Both the position numbers and the translations under genes were made by a program. Source: Candidatus Poribacteria bacterium (GTDB lineage: Bacteria; Poribacteria; WGA-4E; WGA-3G). Taken from it: a stretch of 35,328 nt of DNA. Position 1 is the first letter of the stretch; each line of letters opens with the position of its first letter. The stretch spans positions 1-35,328 of the forward strand of contig JAPPFM010000060.1 in assembly GCA_028821605.1 (NCBI GenBank), written 5' to 3'. A model generated the notes under the pieces. The model was not told where the DNA came from. It was given only the letters and a program-made list of their open reading frames with translations, and did no database searches. Shown one piece after another: positions 24,124 through 32,357 of the stretch.

Positions 24124-25272
24124 ATGGTAGATAGACAATTTTGGCACAACCGCATCGAAAATGCTTGGAAACGCCGTTCAATCGTATGGTTGTCCGGAGT
24201 ACGGCGTGTTGGCAAAACGTGCTTGTGCCAGACACTTTCCGATATTGAATACTTTGATTGTGAATTGCCGCGTGTCAGGCGATTGATGGAAGACCCACAG
24301 GCATTTCTGGATAGCATCGGTAATGGACGGATTGTACTTGATGAGATCCATCGGTTACCGAATCCATCAGAATTGTTGAAAATCGCAGCGGATCACTATC
24401 CACAAATTCAGATTGTCGCGACCGGTTCATCAACGCTTGGTGCGAGTACTAAATTTCGAGATACGCTCGTTGGACGGAAATCTGAATTATGGTTGACTCC
24501 CCTTATAAAGGCAGACCTTGAGGATTTCAACCGAATGGACCTTCATCATCGTCTGTTGCACGGTGGATTACCCCCGTTTTTCCTTGAACCTGAACTTCCA
24601 GAACCTGACTTCCAAGAGTGGATAGATGCATATTGGGCGAAAGATATCCAAGAACTTTTTCGACTTGAACGCCGCTACTCGTTTCAGAAATTCACTGAAC
24701 TCCTTATGGCACAGAGTGGTGGCGTTTTTAAGGCATCAAGTTTTGCGCGTCCATGCGAGGTAAGTCGGACGACTATATCAACCTATCTTTCCATTCTGGA
24801 GGCGACTTTCGTGGTGCATGTTGTCCGTCCGTTCAGTTCTCGTCGCGCGACGGAAATTGTCGCTGCCCCCAAAGTGTACGGATTTGACACTGGATTTGTC
24901 TGTTATCATCAAGGTTGGTCGCAACTCCGACAGGAAGACCTTGGTTTGCTTTGGGAACACTTTGTTCTCAATGAAATTATGGCGCATACGCAATCCCGCG
25001 ATATACATTATTGGCGTAATAAGAGCGGACAGGAAGTTGATTTTGTGCTCACACGCGTCCGTAATGTGCCGATTGCTATTGAGTGCAAGTGGACTGCCTC
25101 CGGATTTTCGCCGCGTGCTCTACTCGCGTTCCGCAGACAATATCCAGACGGTGAGAACTTCGTCGTGGCACACGATGTGGATCGCTCTTTCACAAATAAT
25201 TACAACGGAATCCAGGTTAAGTTTGTGAATTTGGACGAATTGATTGCTGAAGTACACCTTCCCCAAAGATAA
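24124..25272 (+). CDS. AAA-family ATPase with DUF4143 domain
   Basis: 382 residues. The N-terminal ATPase (AAA_14) has Walker A GVRRVGKT (residues 25-32), Walker B IVLDEIHR (D73, E74) and a sensor-like VATGSSTLG. The middle has a winged-helix-like FARPCEVSRTTISTYLSIL. The C-terminal DUF4143 region carries WRNKSGQEVDFVL and IAIECKW, a PD-(D/E)xK nuclease-like pattern (D in EVDF, E-C-K). Proteins of this family are widespread, often horizontally moved, and of unsettled function; a link to DNA or defence has been proposed for some. It is cytoplasmic. The leaderless promoter lies under duplicated palindromes, so regulated expression is likely. No cognate partner gene is adjacent. Confidence 0.87.
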   Translation: MVDRQFWHNRIENAWKRRSIVWLSGVRRVGKTCLCQTLSDIEYFDCELPRVRRLMEDPQAFLDSIGNGRIVLDEIHRLPNPSELLKIAADHYPQIQIVATGSSTLGASTKFRDTLVGRKSELWLTPLIKADLEDFNRMDLHHRLLHGGLPPFFLEPELPEPDFQEWIDAYWAKDIQELFRLERRYSFQKFTELLMAQSGGVFKASSFARPCEVSRTTISTYLSILEATFVVHVVRPFSSRRATEIVAAPKVYGFDTGFVCYHQGWSQLRQEDLGLLWEHFVLNEIMAHTQSRDIHYWRNKSGQEVDFVLTRVRNVPIAIECKWTASGFSPRALLAFRRQYPDGENFVVAHDVDRSFTNNYNGIQVKFVNLDELIAEVHLPQR

Positions 25273-25421
25273 AAACTTGCTTTAAAAGCGAATTTTTGCT
25301 ATAGTAAGGTTTGAAATAGATATCTTTAAAAACTTATCTCATAAACTGATTTCTGTGGCGGGGTCTCCGCGCCTCAGCCTCTTCCAAATCCCAGTTATAG
25401 AAATGAAAGGAGATTCCGGTC

Positions 25422-26288
25422 ATGCAAGATTTTTCGTATGTTTCCGCGCAAACGGTGCCGGAAGCCGTTGCCCTACTTGATGAAAAGGGAGAAAAAGCTC
25501 GCATTTTGGCGGGTGGGACTGACCTCATCGTTCAAGTCCGGGAAGCACGCCGAGACGTTGACTTGATGATTGATGTCAAATCCATTCCAGAGGTAAACGT
25601 CTTAAATTACGATGCTAACGCTGGCTTGGTGCTTGGTGCCGCAGTCGAGTGTTATAAAATTTACGCCGTTGATGCTATCTGCCGTGCTTATCCCGGTTTA
25701 GTCGATGCGACCAAAATTATCGGTGGCACCGCGATCCAAGGACGCGCCGGTGTCGGCGGTAATTTGTGTAATGCTTCACCCGCTGCGGATTGCATACCAC
25801 CACTAATTGTGCTAAATGCCACTTGTGTCATTGCCGGTCCAAACGGCGAACGTGAATTGCCTGTTGAACAATTCTGCACGGCTCCGGGACAGACTGCTCT
25901 CGCAAAAGGTGAGATGCTTGTCTCTCTGAAGATACCAGCACCTGCAAGCAATTCGAGTTCCTTCTATCTCCGGTTTATCCCGCGCAATGAGATGGATATT
26001 GCTGTCGTTGGTGCCGGTGCATCTGTAACACTTGATGCTGCGAAACAGACAATTGTCTCTGCACGTATCGCACTCGCTGCTGTTGCACCTACGCCGCTCT
26101 TTGCTGAGGAAGCGAGTGCACTGCTCGCCGGTCGCGAGGTCTCTGATGCCGCAATTGACGAAGCTGCACAAGCTGCACAAGCGATCGCCCGTCCGATTAG
26201 TGATATGCGTGGTACTGCGGAGCAGCGAACTCATCTCGTCGGTGTGCTGACTCGGCGCGCACTCAACGGTGCAATTCAGAGGGTTTGA
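25422..26288 (+). CDS. Molybdenum hydroxylase, FAD-binding medium subunit (XdhB/CoxM-like)
   Basis: 288 residues, the normal size for the flavin subunit of the xanthine dehydrogenase family. It passes electrons from the iron-sulfur subunit to an acceptor. The FAD-binding motif AGGTDL (residues ~31-36) and the second motif TAIQGRAGVGGNLCNASPAAD, with IGG just before it, are both typical; the C-terminal CO-dehydrogenase flavoprotein domain follows. GAAAGGAGA lies 8 nt before the ATG. It is the first gene of a four-gene set with 2Fe-2S, molybdopterin and MoaD-like genes (25422-29577). Cytoplasmic. Confidence 0.92.
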   Translation: MQDFSYVSAQTVPEAVALLDEKGEKARILAGGTDLIVQVREARRDVDLMIDVKSIPEVNVLNYDANAGLVLGAAVECYKIYAVDAICRAYPGLVDATKIIGGTAIQGRAGVGGNLCNASPAADCIPPLIVLNATCVIAGPNGERELPVEQFCTAPGQTALAKGEMLVSLKIPAPASNSSSFYLRFIPRNEMDIAVVGAGASVTLDAAKQTIVSARIALAAVAPTPLFAEEASALLAGREVSDAAIDEAAQAAQAIARPISDMRGTAEQRTHLVGVLTRRALNGAIQRV

Positions 26289-26439
26289 AACGCAGCATAA
26301 ATTTTGTTGATTTTCTTACGGCAATTTTTAAGGGTTAATCATCCATGGATATTCTTGAGACTTGTCGAAGAACCATTTAGAGTTATGGACGAAACGGAGT
26401 GAAAACTGAATTGTTATAAAGAACGAAAGGAATTATACT

Positions 26440-26916
26440 ATGGCGAGAAAATCGCACGTTCAAACCACTATCAATGGTGAAACGGTGGAATTTCTCTGCG
26501 AATCCCGTCAAAGCCTCCTCGAAGTCCTCAGAGATGAACTCCATCTTACGGGTGCTAAAGAGGGATGTAACAACGGAAATTGTGGGGCTTGCAGTGTCAT
26601 CCTTGATGGCAGACTTGTCAATTCATGCCTTGTCCTCGGTGTGGAGACTGAAGGCAAATCTGTGGAAACCATAGAAGGTCTCGCGGAACCTGACAAGCTG
26701 CACCCGATCCAAGATGCCTTCTTGGAAAACGCCGCGCTCCAGTGCGGTATTTGCACACCCGGCTTTATTATGAGTGCTAAGGCACTGCTGGATAGCAATC
26801 CGAATCCAACTGAACATGAAGTTCGGTACTGGTTGGCGGGTAACCTGTGTCGCTGTACCGGCTATGATAAAATTGTCAAAGCAGTGATGGATGTTGCTAA
26901 GGAAACCTCTGCTTAA
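26440..26916 (+). CDS. Molybdenum hydroxylase, 2Fe-2S small subunit (XdhC/CoxS-like)
   Basis: 158 residues. Two [2Fe-2S] clusters are bound: the plant ferredoxin type by C43, C48, C51 and C63 (EGCNNGNCGACSVIL), and the helical type by C102, C105, C137 and C139 (CGICTPGF, NLCRCTGY). All eight ligands are intact. It carries electrons from the molybdenum site to FAD. An AAAGGA sequence lies about 8 nt before the ATG. It follows the FAD subunit after 151 nt and precedes the large subunit by 42 nt, so it is probably cotranscribed. Confidence 0.95.
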   Translation: MARKSHVQTTINGETVEFLCESRQSLLEVLRDELHLTGAKEGCNNGNCGACSVILDGRLVNSCLVLGVETEGKSVETIEGLAEPDKLHPIQDAFLENAALQCGICTPGFIMSAKALLDSNPNPTEHEVRYWLAGNLCRCTGYDKIVKAVMDVAKETSA

Positions 26917-26958
26917 CTTCACACAAACCGAGTTTCATGAATCGGAGGTATATGCGTA

Positions 26959-29217
26959 ATGGCAACCGAAAAGAAAGAATATAAAGTTATCGGTACTCGG
27001 CCCATCCGCCATGACGGTGTCGACAAAGTCACCGGTCGTGCACTTTACGGGGCAGATTTTCAAATGGCTGGACTCTTACACGGTAGAGTCCTTCGAAGCC
27101 CACACGCCCATGCGCGGATTATATCGATTGATACCAGCCGTGCCGAAGCCTATCCCGGGGTTAAAGGCGTTGTTACCGCGAAAGATTTGCCTGATGCTGG
27201 GGACAAAGTCGCGGATCTCGGCGAAGGTGCTGTTAATCTCAAACATCTCTGCGATAACATCTTGGCAAGCGATAAAGTGTTGTACAAAGGGCACGCCGTT
27301 GCCGCTGTTGCTGCGACGAGTCCACACATCGCAGAAGAGGCTTGCACACTTATTGATGTCGAATACGAGGTGCTGCCACCTGTCTTAGAGGTCCGCCAAG
27401 CGATGGAGCCGGATGCACCGCTCCTGCACGAACACTTGAAAACTACCTCAATGGGTGAGACGGCTGATGAACCGAGCAACGTTGCAAGTCATATCCAGCA
27501 TCAGTTGGGTGACCCTGAAAAGGGATTCGCCGAAGCGGATATCATTGTTGAGCGTGATTTTGTTACAGGCACCGTCCATCAAGGTTATATTGAGCCGCAC
27601 AACGCCACAGCACATTTCAACCAAGATGGTCAACTGACTATTTGGTGTAGCACGCAAGGTGCGTTTACTGTTCGTGAACAGGTCGCCGAAATTCTCCAAT
27701 ACCCCATTTCCAAAATTAAAGTCGTTCCGATGGAAATTGGCGGCGGTTTTGGCGGTAAGATTAGTGTTTACATCAAACCTGTCGCCGCATTGTTGGCAAA
27801 GAAAACAGGTAAGCCTGTCAAAGTGCTCATGAACCGTGCTGATGTATTTGAAGGCACAGGACCGACACCTGCCTCCTACATTCGCGTCAAGATGGGTGCG
27901 ACGAATGAAGGTAAGATAACTGCCGCTGAGGCATATCTCGCTTTTGAAGCGGGTGCCTACCCCGGTTCCCCCGTTGGACCTGGCGCGATGTGTATCTTTG
28001 CACCCTACAGCATTGAAAACGTTATAATTGACGGCTACGATGTCGTTGTCAATAAACCGAAAACTGCGCCTTACCGCGCCCCCGGTGCACCAAACGCTGC
28101 TTTCGGTTCTGAGACAGTTGTTGACGAGATCGCGGAAAAACTCGGCATTGACCCACTTGAGATCCGATTGCTCAACGGTGCAAAAGAGGGCGACCGGCGT
28201 GCAGATGGACCCATTCACCCCCGCATCGGCTGTATTGAAACGCTTGAAGCGGCGAAAGCGCATCCGCACTATACCGCACCGAATGGCAAGAAACACCACG
28301 GGCGCGGTGTCGCTTCCGGTTACTGGTTCAATATCGGCTTGGAGTCGAGTGTGACGATTAATGTCAATGCCGATGGTACAATTAACCTCGTTGAAGGTTC
28401 CACAGATATCGGTGGTACTCGCGCTTCGATCGCTATGCAGGCGGCAGAGGTTCTCGGTATCCCAGCTGAATCGGTCAACCCAAGTGTTGTTGATACCAAT
28501 TCTGTTGGTTACACCGCTGTAACGGGCGGTAGCCGTACAACCTACGCGACCGGTTACGCTGCTTATGAAGCCGCACAAGAGGTCAAGCAGAAGATGATCG
28601 CTCGCGCTGCGAAACTCTGGGAAGTTGACGAAGCCAACGTGCAGTTCGCGGATGGTGAATTTTCATGCATCAACGGCAAAGAGGAGCAAATTAGTTTCCG
28701 CGACCTCTGTGGCAGGCTCGGTGAAACTGGCGGTCCTATTGTCGGCAGCGGAACCGTGAATCCTGGTGGTGCCGGTGGTGCCTACGCAACTCATGTGGTA
28801 GATGTAGTAGTGGACGAGGAGACGGGTAAGATCGAGATTCTCCGCTATACCGCAGTCCAGGATGCAGGAAAAGCCATCCATCCGAGTTATGTTGAGGGAC
28901 AAATACAGGGCGGTGCTGTTCAGGGTATCGGTTGGGCGTTGAATGAAGAGTACATCTACAACGCCGAAGGCGAAATGACCAACGCCAGTTTCCTTGATTA
29001 CCGGATGCCGACCTGTTTAGATTTACCTATGATTGATACTGTCATCATTGAAGTCCCGAATCCGGGGCATCCGTATGGTGTGCGTGGGGTCGGTGAAGTG
29101 CCGATTGTGCCACCGATGGCTGCCATCGCCAATGCTATCTACGATGCAATCGGTGTTCGGATGACGGAACTCCCGATGTCGCCTGATCGGCTTCTGAAAG
29201 CTATGGGCAAAATTTAA
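26959..29217 (+). CDS. Molybdenum hydroxylase, molybdopterin-binding large subunit (XdhA/CoxL-like)
   Basis: 752 residues, typical of the separate large subunit. It holds the molybdopterin cytosine dinucleotide or similar cofactor and hydroxylates an aldehyde, purine or other ring substrate. The N-terminal hammerhead domain (VDKVTGRALYGADF) is followed by GGGFGGK, PYRAPGAPNAAFG and the C-terminal GVRGVGE with the catalytic Glu713. The active-site loop is neither AYxCSFR of form I CO dehydrogenase nor AYRGAGR of form II, so CO oxidation is unlikely; the true substrate cannot be named. The start is an ATG after AATCGGAGGT. A 376-codon opening on the opposite strand is a codon shadow. Confidence 0.93.
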   Translation: MATEKKEYKVIGTRPIRHDGVDKVTGRALYGADFQMAGLLHGRVLRSPHAHARIISIDTSRAEAYPGVKGVVTAKDLPDAGDKVADLGEGAVNLKHLCDNILASDKVLYKGHAVAAVAATSPHIAEEACTLIDVEYEVLPPVLEVRQAMEPDAPLLHEHLKTTSMGETADEPSNVASHIQHQLGDPEKGFAEADIIVERDFVTGTVHQGYIEPHNATAHFNQDGQLTIWCSTQGAFTVREQVAEILQYPISKIKVVPMEIGGGFGGKISVYIKPVAALLAKKTGKPVKVLMNRADVFEGTGPTPASYIRVKMGATNEGKITAAEAYLAFEAGAYPGSPVGPGAMCIFAPYSIENVIIDGYDVVVNKPKTAPYRAPGAPNAAFGSETVVDEIAEKLGIDPLEIRLLNGAKEGDRRADGPIHPRIGCIETLEAAKAHPHYTAPNGKKHHGRGVASGYWFNIGLESSVTINVNADGTINLVEGSTDIGGTRASIAMQAAEVLGIPAESVNPSVVDTNSVGYTAVTGGSRTTYATGYAAYEAAQEVKQKMIARAAKLWEVDEANVQFADGEFSCINGKEEQISFRDLCGRLGETGGPIVGSGTVNPGGAGGAYATHVVDVVVDEETGKIEILRYTAVQDAGKAIHPSYVEGQIQGGAVQGIGWALNEEYIYNAEGEMTNASFLDYRMPTCLDLPMIDTVIIEVPNPGHPYGVRGVGEVPIVPPMAAIANAIYDAIGVRMTELPMSPDRLLKAMGKI

Positions 29218-29245
29218 GTGAGAGGGGTTTGAAACCTCGATTCCG

Positions 29246-29272
29246 TAGGGGTAGGTCTTGTACCTACCCCTA
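29246..29272. repeat. Perfect hairpin after the large subunit gene
   Basis: TAGGGGTAGGT-CTTGT-ACCTACCCCTA, an 11-bp perfect stem with a 5-nt loop and no T-run. It separates the large-subunit gene from the MoaD-like gene and may be an mRNA-stabilising or REP-like palindrome. Confidence 0.7.
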
Positions 29273-29295
29273 TGATCTCTAATAGCCACGAAAAA

Positions 29296-29577
29296 ATGCC
29301 AACCATAGTCATTCCACCCCTCATGCGTAAATTCACAGACGGTGAAGAGAACGTTGCGCTCCCTGGTGCGACTGTTCGTGAAGTGATTAATAATTTAGAA
29401 AGTCGCCACCCGGGTATGAAAGAGCGGTTGTGTGAAGAGGACCGTCTTAAGCCCGGCATCGCCGTATATATCAATGGTCTCCTTACTCGGGGATCCCTCC
29501 TTGAACGCGTTGACGCGGACGCAGAAATTCATTTCCTTCCTGCTATCGGTGGCGGTATGGCAGAACCTTCTAACTGA
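29296..29577 (+). CDS. MoaD/ThiS-like ubiquitin-fold sulfur carrier
   Basis: 93 residues from the ATG at 29296; an in-frame ATG at 29272 sits inside a hairpin arm and is less likely. The beta-grasp fold is shown by IVIPPLMRKF, ALPGATVREVINNLE, VYINGLL and the C-terminal HFLPAIGGG. Sulfur carriers of this family are thiocarboxylated at a terminal Gly-Gly. Here MAEPSN follows the glycines, so a protease would have to trim it before activation, as in some ThiS-like and CysO-like systems; this is inference. Its place behind the molybdenum hydroxylase suggests help with molybdopterin synthesis or cofactor sulfuration. Confidence 0.85.
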   Translation: MPTIVIPPLMRKFTDGEENVALPGATVREVINNLESRHPGMKERLCEEDRLKPGIAVYINGLLTRGSLLERVDADAEIHFLPAIGGGMAEPSN

Positions 29578-29693
29578 ACCTCTATAACATTTGGAACATT
29601 TTTACTTTGTAAGGGTGTCTTTGCTTAACTGCTATATTTTGCGCTCTTAGGGGTGTATCTGTTGAAGATTAACCGTTTTAAGAGGGAAACACA

Positions 29694-30377
29694 ATGTTAG
29701 AGCGATTTACTATGAGAATGCTCGGTGTCGCGTTCGTAATTGTTGTACTGCTCTGTGCGGGGATCTATTTTTACGCGGAGTGGAGTAACAAGCGTTTTAT
29801 GTCGGAGTTAGGGGCGCCACCCCAACCGCCTGTGGCATCTGAACTCACTGTTGAGATAGAAAGCGAGGAAGTGTCGACGACTCTTGTTGAACCGACGAAA
29901 TTTGTAAGCGAAGATCCGAATCAGGATGCTGTAGTGTCTGAACCGGAGTCTGTGGATGTTCCAGAACTCATGGACGAGGATGTGCCGGTTGAGGCGACAG
30001 AATTATCTGAACCCGCATCTGAATTTGACGCGATGCCGCTGCTTTCAGCGTTTGGATTACCTGAGGAAGTTACCACCCTCTTTGATGAAGGTGCCGACGA
30101 AGCGGATTTTGAAGAAGCCGAGGCGTATCTTGTTGAAGAATATGGTCAATCTCCAGAAGTTGAGGTGATAATTGACAGACTGAAACAGTTGTCCGGCGGT
30201 CCGGTTGAACTTGATACTTTAACAGGACTCTTTGAAGCGTGGATCCAAGTTTTACCGGAGGAAGATCGAGAGAACCGCCGACAATTGATGAATGTCATCA
30301 CACAACTCAATCAAGCGAAGGCTCTGGGAGCCGATGCTGAAGTAAGTGTTGAGGTCCATGTTGTTGGTGATGATTAA
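29694..30377 (+). CDS. Hypothetical single-pass membrane protein, acidic
   Basis: 227 residues. A short N-terminus is followed by one hydrophobic segment (about residues 9-27, MLGVAFVIVVLLCAGIYFY). The remaining ~195 residues are highly acidic and low-complexity (many Glu, Asp, Val, Pro). They carry no recognised domain; a helical C-terminal half includes FEEAEAYLVEEYGQSPEVEV and LTGLFEAWIQVLP. GAGGGA lies 6 nt upstream of the ATG. The topology would place the acidic part outside the cytoplasm if the segment is a signal anchor. The function is unknown. It stands alone between the molybdenum operon and the IS607 element. Confidence 0.78.
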   Translation: MLERFTMRMLGVAFVIVVLLCAGIYFYAEWSNKRFMSELGAPPQPPVASELTVEIESEEVSTTLVEPTKFVSEDPNQDAVVSEPESVDVPELMDEDVPVEATELSEPASEFDAMPLLSAFGLPEEVTTLFDEGADEADFEEAEAYLVEEYGQSPEVEVIIDRLKQLSGGPVELDTLTGLFEAWIQVLPEEDRENRRQLMNVITQLNQAKALGADAEVSVEVHVVGDD

Positions 30378-30467
30378 CGAGATTGAAATAGATTTGGAAT
30401 GATCTTTGATTGGTAGTTTATGCCATAGAAGGAGCATTTCCTAAATAGTTAATTATCTATGTTTTTC

Positions 30468-30496
30468 TTGTTTTTTCTGTGTTTTTGTGGTATACT
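30468..30496 (+). promoter_or_regulatory. Promoter of IS607 tnpA
   Basis: TTGTTT (30468-30473), 17-nt spacer, TATACT (30491-30496), 7 nt before the tnpA ATG, so the transcript would be leaderless. It begins at the edge of the left 12-bp inverted repeat. Confidence 0.6.
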
Positions 30497-30502
30497 TATA
30501 GT

Positions 30503-31108
30503 ATGAAACACTATAAAACACCACGAGAAACATCGGAGATTCTCGGTATTTCGATAGATAGGCTCCGACGCTTGGCAGAGAATGGCACAATCTCTACCAT
30601 TAGAACGCCGGGTGGACAAAGGCGTTATGATGTGCAAGGATATTTAGATGCACAAACCGGAACAGATATTACTACCGTTGGATATTGCAGGGTTAGTAGA
30701 AAAGGGCAAGCAGACGATCTTGCGTGCCAAGTCGCCTACTTGCAAAAACACTATCCGGACGCAGAAATCATCAAAGACTTCGGCAGTGGTATCAACTTCA
30801 AACGGAAAGGGTTTAGAACCTTACTGGAACGCATCTTGCGAGGTGATAAACTCCGCATTGTTGTTGCCTATTGGGATCGACTCGCCCGATTCGGTGGCGA
30901 AGTCATACAGTTCTTGGTCGAACAAAACGGTGGAGAAGTCGTGGTTCTTGACAAAACAGTTTATAGTCCGGAAGAGGAACTTACTGCCGATCTCCTCGCA
31001 ATTCTGCATGTCTTTTCCTGTAGGATGTCCGGACTCCGTCGATACCGTGACCAAATCAAAGAAGATAGAAATCTTTCCCACGGAGGCACAGAAAGCGATT
31101 CTTTATAG
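30503..31108 (+). CDS. tnpA: IS607-family serine recombinase (TnpA)
   Basis: 201 residues, normal for IS607 TnpA. The N-terminal MerR-like helix-turn-helix (residues 1-48, TPRETSEILGISIDRLRRL, then GGQRRYD) precedes a resolvase-type catalytic domain. The nucleophile S65 lies in GYCRVSRKGQ, and DRLARFG carries conserved Arg residues. It would excise and insert the element by double-strand breaks through a serine-DNA intermediate. The ATG at 30503 (MKHYKTP) is favoured; an upstream opening to 30479 would overlap the promoter. The stop overlaps tnpB by 62 nt. The coding part is intact. Confidence 0.92.
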   Translation: MKHYKTPRETSEILGISIDRLRRLAENGTISTIRTPGGQRRYDVQGYLDAQTGTDITTVGYCRVSRKGQADDLACQVAYLQKHYPDAEIIKDFGSGINFKRKGFRTLLERILRGDKLRIVVAYWDRLARFGGEVIQFLVEQNGGEVVVLDKTVYSPEEELTADLLAILHVFSCRMSGLRRYRDQIKEDRNLSHGGTESDSL

Positions 31109-32237
31109 ATGGTTTGGCACATCTCGGTATGTCTACAATGAATCTGTGTCTGCCTTAGAAGCGAAAGATACCCCGAAAAACTTCAAAGGGCTTGTCCCGA
31201 TTGTTTTTGACCAACTCCCCGAATGGCATGTAGAGATCCCCCGTCAGATCAAAGTGGGCGCGGTGATGGATGCGTGTCAAGCCGTTAGCAATGCGAAGAT
31301 AAAAGCAAAAGCAACCGGGCAGCGTCAAAATGTTAAGTTTCGGTCAAGAAAGACCCCTCGACAGACGCTCTATCTTCGTGCGGATTCCCTGAAGAAAAAC
31401 GGATTCTATGTGCGATTTTTAGGTGAGATGAAGATGTCAGAAGCATTGCCAGCCAAACCGCAAGACACTGGTAAGGTTTCAGAACGTGATACGGATGCGG
31501 AAGTCAAGGATTCTCAACTCATCATGGAAAACGGAAGATATTTTCTGTGTGTGTCTTATGTTGAGAAGAAAAAGACGCGAGAACCAAGCGGTAGAATAGT
31601 AGCACTTGACCCCGATGTTCGTGATTTTATGACGTTTTTCTCTGAAGATTGCTTCGGTTGGTTAGGTCAGCAGTGTATCAACCGTATTCAAAGGCTTTGT
31701 CAACACTGCGATAATCTCTACTCACGCGCAACGCAAGAGAAACGCCCGCTACGGCGCACTCTGCGCAAAGCAGCAAACAGAATCAAAGTCAAAATCCGTA
31801 ACCTTATTGATGAACTTCACAAGAAGATTGCCCACTTTCTCGTAACCAACTTTGACATCATTTTGCTCCCGACTTTTGAGACGAAGCAGATGACAAAGCG
31901 CGGTGGGAGAAAGCTGCGTAAGAAGTCTGTTAGGCAGATGCTGACGCTCTCACATTATCGTTTCAAAGTTTTCTTGAAACAAAAAGCGAAAGAATATGGT
32001 GTCCAAGTGATAGATGTGTGTGAAGCGTATACTTCCAAAACGGTGTCTTGGACTGGCGAAGTTATCACGAACCTTGGGGGTTCTAAAATTATCAAGTCAT
32101 CGGAAGGACATCAGATGGATAGGGATTTGAACGGCGCACGTGGGATATTTATTAAGAATGTTGCACGTGCTTTGACGGTTCGTCCTTGCACCGCGACCCT
32201 TGGTGCAAGCAAGTCGCTTATACCTTCTGCCACGTAG
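31047..32237 (+). CDS. tnpB: TnpB of IS607 type, RuvC nuclease lacking zinc-finger cysteines
   Basis: 396 residues from the GTG at 31047 (MTKSKKIEIFPTEAQKAIL), the usual TnpB start region; the open frame goes further back but overlaps tnpA. RuvC-I D188 (ALDPDVRDF), RuvC-II E278 (LLPTFETKQM) and RuvC-III D358/D360 (MDRDLNGARGI) are all present at the expected spacing. The region that normally holds the zinc finger (YTSKTVSWTGEV, NLGGSKII) has no cysteine, which is a naturally reduced form in some IS607 TnpB. TnpB is the transposon-encoded RNA-guided DNA nuclease related to Cas12. It overlaps tnpA by 62 nt. Confidence 0.9.
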   Translation: MTKSKKIEIFPTEAQKAILYRWFGTSRYVYNESVSALEAKDTPKNFKGLVPIVFDQLPEWHVEIPRQIKVGAVMDACQAVSNAKIKAKATGQRQNVKFRSRKTPRQTLYLRADSLKKNGFYVRFLGEMKMSEALPAKPQDTGKVSERDTDAEVKDSQLIMENGRYFLCVSYVEKKKTREPSGRIVALDPDVRDFMTFFSEDCFGWLGQQCINRIQRLCQHCDNLYSRATQEKRPLRRTLRKAANRIKVKIRNLIDELHKKIAHFLVTNFDIILLPTFETKQMTKRGGRKLRKKSVRQMLTLSHYRFKVFLKQKAKEYGVQVIDVCEAYTSKTVSWTGEVITNLGGSKIIKSSEGHQMDRDLNGARGIFIKNVARALTVRPCTATLGASKSLIPSAT

Positions 32238-32326
32238 CAGGTTGAGTTGGGTGTAGGCAGGCTAAGACACTGACGAGTGTCGTAACAGGGGATTAAGGAC
32301 CCTTTAAGAATGCTATGGATTTCTTC
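32100..32326 (+). ncRNA. Candidate omega-RNA / right end of the IS607 element
   Basis: By analogy with other TnpB systems, the guide RNA should derive from the tnpB 3' end and the non-coding right end. The region after the stop at 32237 contains the hairpin GACACT-GACG-AGTGTC (32266-32281) and other G-rich pairs. The exact end is not determined. Confidence 0.3.
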
Positions 32327-32357
32327 AGAAAAACATAGGTTTTTAAGAACAGCAATC

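Larger units (their letters stand above)
30457..32338 (+). mobile_element. IS607-family insertion sequence
   Basis: Contains overlapping tnpA (serine recombinase) and tnpB genes. A 12-bp inverted repeat CTATGTTTTTCT lies at 30457-30468 and, inverted, at 32327-32338. These are probably internal recombinase sites, so the element may extend a little further. Both genes are open, so it may be active. It inserted just upstream of the lectin-like gene at 32358. Confidence 0.8.

Noticed and set aside
27448-28578. 376-codon open frame on the minus strand
   Set aside because: It lies entirely opposite the molybdenum hydroxylase large subunit, has a Cys/Arg-rich unnatural composition and no ribosome site.
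26959-29217. Aerobic CO dehydrogenase (coxL)
   Set aside because: Lacks the AYxCSFR loop of form I and the AYRGAGR loop of form II.
29246-29272. Terminator of the molybdenum operon
   Set aside because: Perfect stem without a T-run, and the MoaD-like gene follows at once.
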